Positions 24,881 to 37,018 of a stretch of DNA of 64,000 nucleotides are shown here, one piece after another. Under the pieces are notes generated by a model. The model was given only the letters and a program-made list of their open reading frames with translations, was not told where the DNA came from and searched no databases. The position numbers and the translations under genes are program-made. The DNA comes from Nymphaea colorata (lineage: Eukaryota > Streptophyta > Magnoliopsida > Nymphaeales > Nymphaeaceae), in the NCBI RefSeq assembly GCF_008831285.2, contig NC_045143.1, positions 186,001-250,000 of the forward strand, given 5' to 3'. The stretch's first letter is position 1. Each line of letters opens with the position of its first letter.

Positions 24881-25623
24881 CAGTGAATGAGACATACTCA
24901 TGCAGAAACTCAGTGTCTTATGCATTGCAGTTTTAAGAGTATTGTGAAAAACCAGCACAAGCATAAAAAAGGGTTTGGTAGACGGGGTATGATTCCTAAT
25001 TCAAAACCTACAACCCCAGATAGCATAATCATTCTAACGTTTTGTGGTGAAATCTAGAAAATGTTGCACCCCTTCCCAATCCATAAACCTCCAGCTTTTT
25101 TCGCTATTCCAATTATACTTGCACGAATTTGTCCAATTTTGTTCTATTTGCTCCAGAATGAAATCCTCATTCTATGAACAAGATTCTTTCACTGAAACAT
25201 CATACATAAGTCCCCTTCACTTTTTCATGCAATTTCTTTTGCCCGACTTTTCTCTTCTACTCCTTGTATTCACAACCTAAAGATAATTTTTGCTACCTTA
25301 ATATGCCATGAGACATATCATCAAATCCTTGACCTCCTTTAGCTTGACAGCTAAAATGGCTTCCCAGCCAGGAGTATAGTGCAACTGACAGTGTTTTAGA
25401 AGACTTGAACTAAATGGAGAAATGGATAAGAATTGGACCCAGGGTTTATAAATTGGGCTGGCAATCAACTTTTTGCCTGCTGGTAAAAAGTTGTTTAAGA
25501 CCTCATTAATTGAATTCAAGCAACGGCCTAAATAGATCGATTAGTTCAACTTGCAAACAGATCAATCCCAGGCATAGGCATAAATCATGTTCAATAATAA
25601 TTCTAAACAATGCCAAACCATAC
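24881..25623. other. Spacer with no recognised feature
   Basis: Nothing with recognisable coding potential on either strand. It follows the donor of the CHR24-like fragment on the minus strand and may include intron from that gene. Confidence 0.3.
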
Positions 25624-25983
25624 CTGAATGATGTCTAACATCTTCCGTGTCTGAGAAAACACAAGGACGTTATGATCTTCTGCAACCAAATTTTCCTGCA
25701 TGGTGATTAGCAGAACAAGTTCAACATTTGCAAGGAAAAGGAACCAGCAGAGACAAGCATTGCCAGAAGCACGTACCAGCAAAGACATGAGAAAATTTAT
25801 TTTGCATGAAACATTGCCCAACTGTCTTGGTGCATCATCCGAAGAGATTCTCGTAACATCCATCACCATCTTTTCCATGAGAGCATGATCGTCGCCATCA
25901 AGCATCTTGTCCATCCCTTCCAACACATCATCTGTTGCTCTTTGAGTCAATAGAGACGGATGATCACATATCTTTTTCAATAC
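25624..25983 (-). pseudogene. SWI2/SNF2 chromatin remodeler (CHR24/ERCC6-like) fragment, two exons
   Basis: Minus strand. Exon at 25983-25777 (69 codons) begins VLKKICDHPSLLTQRA and includes VLEGMDKML, and ends at a donor. After an 81-base intron the exon 25695-25624 reads ENLVAEDHNVLVFSQTRKML followed by DIIQ, again ending at a donor. ICDHP and the VFSQTR helicase motif are the linker and helicase-C start of the Snf2 family; the wording is closest to plant CHR24 (ERCC6L-like). Both exons are open and in phase with no stop, yet no other exon is found within several kilobases on either side, so it is a captured two-exon piece and not a whole gene. Confidence 0.8.
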
Positions 25984-26689
25984 CTATTGCACCATAAGCA
26001 TGAAAATATCAAATCTTCACCACTAAAAATTTCCAACTTAAAACAAGTTATAAATGGCATTACCTACTATTGTTGAGGATAATGAGAGGGTTCCAATGCC
26101 GAGTTTCTCACATGGCCAACTACAAGCATTGGTACAAAAGCCATTTTCAAGATCTTACACGTGAGACTACAGAAATGACAATCGAAACTGCACAAGGCTG
26201 GGAAAGTGTAAAAACATGATGAGAATAGTTAACTTTCACACATAGTTTCTCTCGATATTAAGGATGTAGGTTAGACGTATTAGCATGGAGGAAAGAGGGA
26301 AGGCTCCCAAGTCAATCCTAGATGTGGAGATGCTGTTAGAGGTGGTTTCCTCGTGGTAGATGTAAATTAAATGCATGATAAAGCAGTAATGGGCTTGAGG
26401 AGTCGAAAGGAGTATGATGTCAAACACAAGTTTTTAAAACCCCAGTGACTCGGGATTCGACTCGTGGTGAATTGATTTGTGAGTCTGTGACTTGTTGGGT
26501 CGACTCAATCATTCAGCCTGACTTTGACAACTTTGTTTCTTGGATAAATCATATGTTCATGCGTACAAAATAATAATTTCGGTTCATTATAAGACAAATA
26601 TATTACACGATGTGCATAATAATGCATACACATGTATAATGCAAACTTTAGTAGTATATTTACGAACAATGATGAACAGTGATGAATAA
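25984..26689. other. Spacer up to the satellite array
   Basis: No similarity to the array and no recognisable gene. Array text begins abruptly at about 26690 with 'catagccgatgcatg'. Confidence 0.35.
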
Positions 26690-27536
26690 ACATAGCCGAT
26701 GCATGACCAACTAGATGCATCGGCATAATGGTCAGTCTTAGGAGGTTATGTACGAGACAAAAGTATTGACTATGAATAAACGGGGGTAGGAAAGATGCGA
26801 TGTACCCCGTACAACAAAGGGGAAGCAGTCCCGTGAGGCATGGGAACTACATATGGATCTTGGTGAGGCGACGTCCCTACTATCAAGTTCAAAAGGTCAA
26901 TCAAATGCACTTGAAATAAATGGCCGACTGAAGACATGGCCGATGCATGGCCAACTAGATGCATCGACATAATGGTCAGTTTTAGGATGTCATGTGTGGG
27001 ACAAAAGTATTCACTATGAAAAAACTTAAGTAGGAAAGATACAATAAACCCCGTACAACAAGAGGGGAAGCAGTCTCGTGAGACATGGGAACTGCATATG
27101 GATATTGATGAGGCAGCGTCCCTACCATCAAGTTAAAAATGTCAGGCACATTAAATAAATGGAGAACTCAAGACATAGCCGATGCATGGCCAACTAGATG
27201 CATCGGCGTAATGGTTAGTGTTAGGAGCTCATGTGTGAGACAAAGGTATTGACTATGAAAAAACTTGGGTAGGAAAAATGTGATGAACCCGGTACAACAA
27301 AAGGGGAAGCAGTTTCGTGAGACATGAGAATGATGTTGTTGAGGCAATGTCTCCACCATCAAGTTAAAAATGTCAATCAACTGCACTTGAAATAAGTGGC
27401 TCACTGACGACATAGCCGATGCATCGCCAACTAAATGCATCGGCATAATGGTCAATTATAGGAGGATATGTGTGAGACAAAAGTATTGATTATGAAAGAA
27501 CTTGGGTAGGAAAGATACGATGAACCCCGTACAACA

Positions 27537-29310
27537 AGGGGGAAGCAGTACCGTGAGACATGGGAACTGCATGACAACGACCCTACCATCAAGTTAAAAA
27601 TGTCAATCACATGCACTTGAAATAAATGGTGAACTGAAGATATAGCCGATGTATGGCCAACTAGATGCATCAGCGTAATGGTTAGAGTTAGGAGCTTATG
27701 TGTGAGACCAAGGTATTGACTATGAAAAAACTTGGGTAAGAAAAATGTGATGAACCCTGTACAACAAAAGGGGATGCAGTCCCATGAGACATGGGAACTG
27801 CAAGTGGATCTTGATGAGACAACGTCCCTACCATCATGTTAAAAATGTCAATCACATGCATTTGAAATAATGGACGAATTGAAGACATAGCCGATGCATG
27901 GCCAGCTAGATCCATCGGCATAATGGTCAGTTTTAGGAGGTTGTGTACGAGGCAAAAGTATTGAATATGACTAAAGTAGGTAGAAAAGATGCGATGTACC
28001 CCGTACAACAAAAGGGGGAGCAGTCCCGTGATGCATGGGAACTACATATGGATCTTGGTGAGGCGACGTACTTACTATCAAGTTCAAGACGTCAATCAAA
28101 TGCACTTGAAAAAAATGACCAACTGAAGACATGGCCGATGCATGGCCAACTAGATGCATCGACATTATGGTCAGTTTTAGGATGTTATGTGTGAGACAAA
28201 ATTATTGACTATGAAAGAACTTGGGTAGGAAAGATACGATGAACCCCGTACAACAAGTGGGAAGCATTCCCGTGAGACATGGGAACTGCATGACAACGAC
28301 CCTACCATCAAGTTAAAAATGTCAATCACATGCACTTGAAATAAATGGTAAACTGAAGACATCGCCGATGTATGGCCAACTAGATGCATCGGCGTAATGG
28401 TTAGTGTTAGGAGCTTATGTGTGAGACAAAGGTATTGACTATGAAAAAACCTGGGTAGGAAAAATGTGATGAACCCTGTTCAACAAAATGGGATGCAGTT
28501 CCGTGAGACATGGGAACTGCAAGTGGATCTTGATGAAACAACGTTCCTATCATCACGTTAAAAATGTCAATCACATGCATTTGAAATAAATGACGATTTG
28601 AATACATAGCCGATGCATGGCCAACTAGATGCATCGAGATAATGGTCAGTTTTAGAAGGTTATGTAGAAGACAAAAGTATTGACTATGAATAAACTAGGG
28701 TAGGAAAGATGCGGTGTACCCTGTACAACAAAAGGGGAAGCAGTCCCGTGAGGGATGAGAACTACATATGGATCTTGGTGAGGCGACGTCCGTACTATCA
28801 AGTTCAAAACGTCAATCAAATGCACTTGAAATAGATGGCCGACTAAAGACGTGGCCAATGCATGACCAACTAGATGCATCGACATAATGGTCAGTTTTAG
28901 TATGTTACGTGTGAGACAAAAGTATTCACTATGAAAAAGCTTGGGGTGGAAAGATACGATGAACCCTGTACAACAAGAGGGGAAGCAGTCCCGTGAGACA
29001 TGAGAACTGCATATGGATATTGATGAGGTGTTGTCCCTACCATCAAGTTATAAATGTCAAGCACATGCACTTGAAATAAATGGTGAACTGAAAAGATAGC
29101 CAATGCATGGCCAACTAGATGCATCGGCGTAATGGTTAGTGTTAGGAGCTTATGTGCGAGACAAAGGTATTGAATATGAAAAAACTTGGGTAGGAAAAAT
29201 GTGATGTACCCCGTACAACAAAAGGGGAAGCAGTCCCGTCAGTCATCGGAACTGCAATTGGATCTTGATGAGACAACGTCCCTATCATCAAGTTCAAAAT
29301 GTCAGTTATG
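27537..29310. repeat. Higher-order duplication within the array, copy 1
   Basis: About 1.77 kb is almost identical to 32269-34040, at a constant offset of 4732 bases at first and 4 to 16 bases less later because of small indels. Both copies share private differences such as the short monomers with 'gaactgcatgacaacgac' and the 'gaggcaaaagtattgaatat' variant. Part of it (from about 28437) occurs a third time at 35510-36200. Confidence 0.85.
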
Positions 29311-32268
29311 TGCACTTGAAAGAAATGGTTGTCTGGTTAAGGAATAAACATAGACTTTGTTTGGGATAATTATTGACAATCTTATGCATCTTGCTTCATT
29401 GTCTCGGCAAAAGACAACGACACTTATAAATTAAGGTGCACCTAAGGTATGAGATGTGAATAGTGTGTGATTGCCTCATTATGAACACAAAAGATACCAT
29501 GAACCCCATACAACAAGAGGAGAAACAGTCCCCTGGGACCTGTGAACTACTCAAGGATGTTGATGAAGCAACGTCTCTACCATAAAGTAAAAAATGTCAA
29601 TTAGATGCAAATAAATGGCTCACTAACGACTCAATCAATGTAAGGCCAACTAAATGCATCAGCATAATAGTCAATTTTAGGAGGTTATGTGTGAGACAAA
29701 AGTATTCACTATGAACAAACTTGGGTAGGAAAGATACGATGAACCCCGTACAACAAGAGGGGAAGCAGTCCTGTGAGACATGAGAACTGCATATGGATAT
29801 TGATGAGGCAACGTCGCTACCATCAAGTTAAAAATGTCAATCACATGCACTTGGAATAAATGGTGAACTGAAAACATAGCCGATGCATGGCCAACTAAAT
29901 ACATCGGCGTAATGGTTAGTGTTAGGAGCTTATGTGTGAGACAAAGGTATTGACTATGAAAAAACTTGGGTTGGAACAATGTGATGTACCTTGTACAACA
30001 AAAGGGGAAGCAATCCCATGAGACATGGGAACTGCAAATGGATCTTGATGAGACAACGCACTCACCATCAAGTTCAAAATGTCAGTTATGTGCAATTGAA
30101 ATAAATGGCTGTTTGGTTCTCTTGGTAAAGTAGCGAATGTTGCATCTGCGAGCACATTTTTGACGAATAGACAGAACAAACATAGACTTTGTTTGGGATT
30201 ATTATTGACAATCTTGTGCATCTCGCCTCATCGTCTTGGCAAGCAAGAGCGGCACTTATAACTTAAGGAGTACTCAAGGGACGAGTTGTTATTGATGTGC
30301 ATCTCGCCTTATCGTCTTGGCAAGAGAGAGCGGCACTTATAACTTAAGGAGTACTGAAGGGATGAGTTGTTAATGATATGTGATCGTCTCATTACGGGCG
30401 CAAATGATACGATGAAACCCGTACAACCAGAGGAGAAGCAGTCCCGTGAGACCTGGGAACTACTGAACGATGTTGTTGAGGAAATGTCTCCACCATCAAG
30501 TTAAAAATGTCAATCAAGTGCACTTGAAATAAATGGCTGACTGACGATATAACCGATGCATGGCCAACTAAATACGTCGACGTAATGGTCAATTTTAGGA
30601 GGTTATGTGTGAGACAAAAGTATTGACTATGAAAAAGCTAGGGTATGAAGGATACGATGAACCCTGTATAACAAGAGGGGAAGCAGTCCCGTGAGACTTG
30701 GGAACTGCATATTGATATTGATGAGGCAACGTCCCTACCATCAAGTTAAAAATGTCAATCACATGCATTTGAAATAGATGACGGATTGAAGACATAGCCG
30801 ATGCATGGCCAACTAGATGCATCGGCATAGTGGTCAGTTTTATGAGGTTATGTACGAGACAAAAGTGTTGACTACGAAAAACTAGGGTAGGAAAGATGCG
30901 ATGAAACCCGTACAACAAAAGGGGAAGCAGTCCCGTGAGGCATGAGAAATGCATATGGATCTTGATGAGACAAATGATACGAAGAAACCCGTACAACCAG
31001 AGGAGAAGCAGTCCCGTGAGACCTGGGAACTGCTAAACGATGTTGTTGAGGCAATATCTTCACCATCAAATTAAAAATGTCAATCAAGTGCACTTGAAAT
31101 AAATGGCTCACTAACGACATAGCCGATGCTTGGCCAACTAAATGCATCGGCATAATGGTCAATTTTAGGAGGTTATGTGTGAGACAAAAGTATTCACTAT
31201 GAACAAACTTGGGTAGGAAAGATACGATGAACCCCATACAACAAGAGGGGAAGCAGTCCCGTGAGACATGAGAGCTGAGACATGAGAGCTGCATATGGAT
31301 ATTGATGAGGCAACGTCCCTACCATCAAGTTAAAAATGTCAATCACATGCACTTGAAATAAATGGTGAACTGAAGACATAGCCGATGCATAGCCAACTAG
31401 ATGCATCGGCAAAGTCCCGTGAGACATGAGAGCTGCATTTTTGACGAATAGACATGAACGAACATAGACTTTGTTTGGGATTATTATTGACAATCTTGTG
31501 CATCTCGCTTCATCGTCTTGGCAAGAGAGAGCGGCAGGATGTGTGATCGTCTCATTACGGGCACAAATGATACGATAAAACCGTACAACCAGAGGAGAAG
31601 CAGTCTCGTGAGACCTCGGAAGTGGGAACCGCTAAACGAAGTTGTTGAGGAAATGTCTTCACCATCAAGTTAAAAATGTCAATCAAGTGCACTTGAAATA
31701 AATGGCTCAGTGACGCCATAGCCAATGTATGGCCAACTAAATGCATCGGCATAATGGTCAATTTTAGGAGGTTATGTGTGAGACAAAAGCATTGACTATG
31801 AAAAAACTTGGGTAGGAAAGATACGATGAACCTTGTACAACAAGGGGGGAAGCAGTCTCGTGAGACATGAGAATTGCATATGGATATTGATGAGACAACG
31901 TCCTTACCATCAAGTTAAAAATGTCAATCACATGCTTTTGAAATAAATGGTGAACTGAAGACATAGCCAATGCATGGCCAACTAGATGCATCGGCTTGAT
32001 GGTTAGTGTTAGGAGCTTATGTGTGAGACAAAGGTATTGACTATGAAAAAATTTGGGTAGGAAAAAAATGTGATGAACCCTGTACAACAAAAGGGGAAGC
32101 GGTCCCGTGAGACATCGGAACTGCAAATGGATCTTGGATAGACAACGTCCCTACCATCAAGTTAAAAATGTCAATCACTTGCATTTGAAATAAATGACGA
32201 ATTGAAGACATAGTCGATGCATGGGCAACTAGATGCATCGGCATAATAGTATGTTTTAGGAGGCTATA

Positions 32269-34040
32269 AGGGGGAAGCAGTACCGTGAGACATGGGAACT
32301 GCATGACAACGACTCTACCATTAAGTTAAAAATGTCAATCACATGCACTTGAAATAAATGGTGAATTGAAGACATAGCCGATGTATGGCCAACTAGATGC
32401 ATCGGCGTAATGGTTAGTGTTAGGAGCTTATGTGTGAGACCAAGGTATTGACTATGAAAAAACTTGGGTAAGAAAAATGTGATGAACCCTGTACAACAAA
32501 AGGGGATGCAGTCCCATGAGACATGGGAACTGCAAGTGGATCTTGATGAGACAACGTCCCTACCATCATGTTAAAAATGTCAATCACATGCATTTGAAAT
32601 AATGGACGAATTGAAGACATAGCCGATGCATGGCCAGCTAGATCCATCGGCATAATGGTCAGTTTTAGGAGGTTGTGTACGAGGCAAAAGTATTGAATAT
32701 GACTAAAGTAGGTAGGAAAGATGCGATGTACCCCGTACAACAAAAGGGGGAGCAGTCCCGTGATGCATGGGAACTACATATGGATCTTGGTGAGGCGACG
32801 TACTTACTATCAAGTTCAAGACGTCAATCAAATGCACTTGAAAAAAATGACCGATTGAAGACATGGCCGATGCATGGCCAACTAGATGCATCGACATTAC
32901 GGTCAGTTTTAGGATGTTATGTGTGAGACAAAAGTATTGACTATGAAAGAACTTGGGTAGGAAAGATACGATGAACCCCGTACAACAAGTGGGAAGCAGA
33001 CCCATGAGACATGGGAACTGCATGACAACGACCCTACCATCAAGTTAAAAATGTCAATCACATGCACTTGAAATAAATGGTAAACTGAAGACATAGCCGA
33101 TGTATGGCCAACTAGATGCATCGGCGTAATGGTTAGTGTTAGGAGCTTATGTGTGAGACAAAGGTATTGACTATGAAAAAACCTGGGTAGGAAAAATGTG
33201 ATGAACCCTGTTCAACAAAATGGGATGCAGTTCCGTGAGACATGGGAACTGGGAACTGCAAGTGGATCTTGATGAGACAACGTTCCTATCATCACGTTAA
33301 AAATGTAAATCACATGCATTTGAAATAAATGACGATTTGAAGACATAGCCGATGCATGGCCAACTAGATGCATCGAGATAATGGTCAGTTTTAGGAGGTT
33401 ATGTAGAAGACAAATGTATTGACTATGAATAAACTAGGGTAGGAAAGATGCGGTGTACCCTGTACAACATTAGGGGAAGCAGTCCCGTGAGGGATGAGAA
33501 CTACATATGGATCTTGGTGAGGCAACGTCCGTACTATCAAGTTCAAAACGTCAATCAAATGCACTTGAAATAGATGGCCGACTAAAGACGTGGCCGATGC
33601 ATGACCAACTAGATGTGGTCAGTTTTAGTATGTTACGTGTGAGACAAAAGTATTCACTATGAAAAACCTTAGGGTGGAAAGATACGATGAACCCCATACA
33701 ACAAGAGGGGAAGCAGTCCCGTGAGACATGAGAACTGCATATGGATATTGAGGTATTGTCCCTACCATCAAGTTATAAATGTCAAGCGCATGCACTTGAA
33801 ATAAATGGTGAACTGAAAAGATAGCCAATGCATGGCCAACTAGATGCATCGGCGTAATGGTTAGTGTTAGGAGCTTATGTGCGAGACAAAGGTATTGACT
33901 ATGAAAAAACTTAGGTAGGAAAAATGTGATGAACCCTTTACAACAAAAGGGGAAGCAGTCCCGTGAGACATGGGAACTGCAAATGGATCTTGATGAGACA
34001 ACGTCCGTACCATCAAGTTAAAAATGTCAGTTATGTGCAG
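32269..34040. repeat. Higher-order duplication within the array, copy 2
   Basis: Partner of 27537-29310, with the same succession of variant monomers. It has a short internal 'gggaact' duplication near 33245 and a deletion next to the hairpin at about 33615. Confidence 0.85.
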
Positions 34041-34701
34041 TTGAGATAAATGGCTATTTGGTTCTCGTGATTATGTAGCGGATGTTGCATCTGCGAGCAC
34101 TTTTTTGACGAATAGACATGAACGAACATAGACTTTGTTTGGCATTATTGTTGGCAATCTTGTGCATCTCACCTTATCGTCTTGGCAAGAGAGAGCGACA
34201 CTTATTACTTAAGGAGTACTGAAGGGATGAGTTGTTAATGATGTGTGATCGTCTCATTACAGGCGCAGTCCCGTGAGTCCTGGGCACTGCTAAATGATTT
34301 GTTGAGGACATGTCTCCACCGTTAAGTTAAAAATGTCAATCAAGTGCACTTGAAATAAATGGCTGACTGGCGACATATCCGATGCATGACCAACTAAATG
34401 CATCGGCATAATGGTCAATTTTAAGAGGTTATGTGTGAGACAAAAGTATTGACTATGAAAAAGATAGGGTAGGATGGATACGATGAACCTCGTACAACAA
34501 GAGGGGAAGTAGTCTGGTGGGATATGGGAACTACATATTGATATTGATGAGGCAACATCCCTACCATCAAGTTAAAAATGTCAATCACATGCATTTGAAA
34601 TAAATGACAGATTGAAGACAATAAATGACAGATTGAAGACATAGCCGATGCATGGCCAACCAGATGCATCGCCATAATAATCAGTTTTAGGAGGTTATGT
34701 A

Positions 34702-35205
34702 TGTTAGGAAATAAGATATCTTGTTGATATCATAGCTAGATTAGGTTTTACATTTTTTACATTTTATTTTCATTTTTATGTATTTTATTATTTCTTTTAT
34801 TTTTCTTTTTCTTTTCTTTTATTTTCCTTTTTTTTTTTTCTTTTCTTTTCTTTTTCTTTTCTTTTCTTTTTCCTTTTCTTTTTCTTTTTGTTTCCCCTTT
34901 GTTCTAGCCGTTGGGAGTTCCAACGGCTCCTTTATGAGCCGTTGGAACCTCCAACGGCTCCTTTATGAGCCGTTGGAACCTCCAACGGCTCCTTTATGAG
35001 CCGTTGGAACCTCCAACGGCTAGAACAGCCCTCTCTTCCTTCTCTCCTTCACTCTAATTGGTTATATATATTCTTGGGCTGCCTCTTGTACAATGTATGC
35101 TGTTTTACACAGCCATTTGACATTCATTCAATAAGATTGATATATTTCAAGTGGCCTTAGTGCCTTTTCCTATCATATTCTTCTTTAGTGACTATTATAG
35201 TCACA
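34702..35205 (+). mobile_element. 5' LTR of a copia element inserted in the array
   Basis: A 504-base LTR from TGTTAGGAAATAAG to ATAGTCACA. It contains a long pyrimidine tract (34785-34900), the four-hairpin block at 34901-35026, a TATA-like 'ggttatatatatt' (35060-35072) and a likely polyadenylation region, and is followed by a primer-binding site. It interrupts a monomer after 'ggaggttatgta'. No second copy of this LTR is in the window; the LTR at 39797 has a different sequence. Confidence 0.8.
34901..35026. repeat. Four tandem hairpins inside the LTR
   Basis: The unit AGCCGTTGG-N5-CCAACGGCT, a 9-bp perfect stem, occurs four times, separated by three identical 8-base spacers 'cctttatg' (31-base period). 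The whole 126-base block is itself bounded by GTTCT and AGAAC, so it is palindromic at two scales. It lies upstream of the likely LTR promoter and would be in the transcript leader or promoter. Confidence 0.9.
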
Positions 35206-35211
35206 TTTATA

Positions 35212-35224
35212 TGGTATCAGAGCC
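35212..35224 (+). promoter_or_regulatory. Primer-binding site for initiator tRNA-Met
   Basis: TGGTATCAGAGCC follows the LTR end after six bases. This is the usual copia primer site, complementary to the 3' end of initiator methionine tRNA, where minus-strand DNA synthesis starts. Confidence 0.85.
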
Positions 35225-35432
35225 ATTGGGCTGCATGTTGGAAAGCTTTTATAAGCTGTTTTTTGCTGTTTATGCTACTGGACTGTTGAAGAAAATTTTC
35301 AGACGAGGCCATTGTTGCTGATCAACATTTCTTGAAGACCTTATTATTGCTGCTCACCAACTGTTTGGTGAAATTTCTAGGAGGACTTCCTCTTTGTTTC
35401 TCTTGGAGATTGTTACTTAAAATCTTGCTCTT

Positions 35433-35510
35433 ATGGAGGACTCCAAAGTCTTGATCGAAGGAGGAAGTTATCATGCTCCGTACAAGCTTGATGGAACCAA
35501 CTACACTCTA
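35433..35510 (+). pseudogene. Copia gag start, truncated after 26 codons
   Basis: ATG opens MEDSKVLIEGG...YKLDGTNYTL, the typical start of copia GAG (KL-G-NY motif). It breaks off exactly at 'ctctatg', where array text ('actatgaaaaaacctggg') resumes; the bases 'ctatg' fit both sides, so the junction shows microhomology. Confidence 0.8.
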
Positions 35511-37018
35511 TGAAAAAACCTGGGTAGGAAAAATGTGATGAACCCTGTTCAACAAAATGGGATGCAGTTCCGTGAGACATGGGAACTGCAAGTGGATCTT
35601 GATGAGACAACGTTCCTATCATCACGTTAAAAATGTCAATCACATGCATTTGAAATAAATGACGATTTGAAGACATAGCCGATGCATGGCCAACTAGATG
35701 CATCGAGATAATGGTCAGTTTTAGGAGGTTATGTAGAAGACAAAAGTATTGACGATGAATAAACTAGGGTAGGAAAGATGCGGTGTACCCTGTACAACAA
35801 AAGGGGAAGCAGTCCCGTGAGGGATGAGAACTACATATGGATCTTGGTGAGTCGACGTCCGTACTATCAAGTTCAAAACGTCAATCAAATGCACTTGAAA
35901 TAGATGGCCGACTAAAGACGTGGCCGATGCATGACCAACTAGATGCATCGACATAATGGTCAGTTTTAGTATGTTACGTGTGAGACAAAAGTATTCACTA
36001 TGAAAAAGTTTGGGTAGGAAAGATACGATGAACCCCGTACAACAAGAGGGGAAGCAGTCCCGTGAGACATGAAAACTGCATATGGATATTGATGAGGCAG
36101 CGTCTCTACCACCAAGTTAAAAATGTCAATCACATGCACTTGAAATAAATGGTGAACCGAAGACATAGCCGATGCATGACCAACTAGATGCATCGGCGTA
36201 ATGGTTAGTGTTAGGAGCTTATGTGTGAGAAATGTATTGACTATGAAAAAACTTGGGTAAGGAAAATGTGATGAACCCTGTACTACAAAAGGGGATGCAG
36301 TCCCGTTAGACATGGGAACTGCAAGTGGATCTTGATGAGACAACGTCCCTACCATCAAGTTAAAAATGTCAATCACATGCATTTGAAATAAATGACGAGT
36401 TGAAGACATAGTCGATGCATGACCAACTAGATGCATCGGCATAATGCTCAGTTTTAGGAGGTTATGTACGAGACAAAAGTATTCACTATGAATAAACTTG
36501 GGTAGGAAAGATGTGATGTACCCCGTACAACAAAAGGGGAAGCAGTCCCGTGAGGCATGGGAACTACATATGGATCTTGGTGAGGCGACGTACCTACTAT
36601 CAAGTTCGAAACGTCAATGAAATGCACTTGAAATAAATGGCCGACTAACGACATGGCCGATGCATGGCCAACTAGCTGCATCGACATAATGGTCACTTTT
36701 AGGATGTTATGTGTGAGACAAAAGTATTCCCTATGAAAAATTTTGGGAAAGAAAGATACGATGAACCCCGTACAGCAAGACGGTAAGCAGTCTCGTGAGA
36801 CATGGAAACTGCATATGGATATTGATGAAGCAGCGTCCCTACCATCAAGTTAAAAATGTCAATCACAGGCACATGAAATAAATGGTGAACTGAAGACATA
36901 GCTGGTGCATGGCCAACTAGATGCATCGGCATAATGGTTAGTGTTAGGAGCTTATGCGTGAGACAAAAGTATTGACTATGAGAAAACATGGGTAGGAAAA
37001 ATGTGATGAACCCTGTAC
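35506..37018. repeat. Satellite-like tandem array, part 2
   Basis: About six further monomers of the same family. The first part repeats the variants of 28437-29120 and 33170-33840. One stretch on the minus strand stays open for 158 codons (35966-36442) because two neighbouring monomers happen to be in phase. The array stops at 'gaaccctgtacaa', where copia polyprotein text begins. Confidence 0.9.

Larger units (their letters stand above)
26690..34701. repeat. Satellite-like tandem array, about 245-bp monomer, part 1
   Basis: Successive monomers are recognised by the palindrome GCCGATGCAT-N10-ATGCATCGGC, whose starts lie at 26695, 26939, 27178, 27415, 27645, 27890, 28134, 28364, 28609, 28854 and 29099: spacing 230-245 bases. 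Each monomer then holds 'taatggtcagttttagga', 'gtgagacaaaagtattgac', 'gaaccccgtacaacaa', 'agcagtcccgtgagacatgg' and 'accatcaagttaaaaatg'. Some repeats contain a filler of about 150-300 bases (29330-29480, 30120-30400, 31440-31560, 34070-34270) starting near 'catagactttgtttggg'. On the minus strand most monomers read open for 60-80 codons (MHLVGHASAMS type), but the period is usually not a multiple of three and there is no coding signature. Confidence 0.9.

Noticed and set aside
26505-36989. Many minus-strand open frames of 66-158 codons with similar peptides (MHLVGHASAMS type)
   Set aside because: They follow the satellite period, shift frame between monomers because the period is usually not a multiple of three, and have no domain or composition typical of protein. 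They are by-products of the repeat.
26690-37018. CRISPR-like array
   Set aside because: The repeats are whole 230-245 base monomers without unique spacers, in a plant nuclear context.
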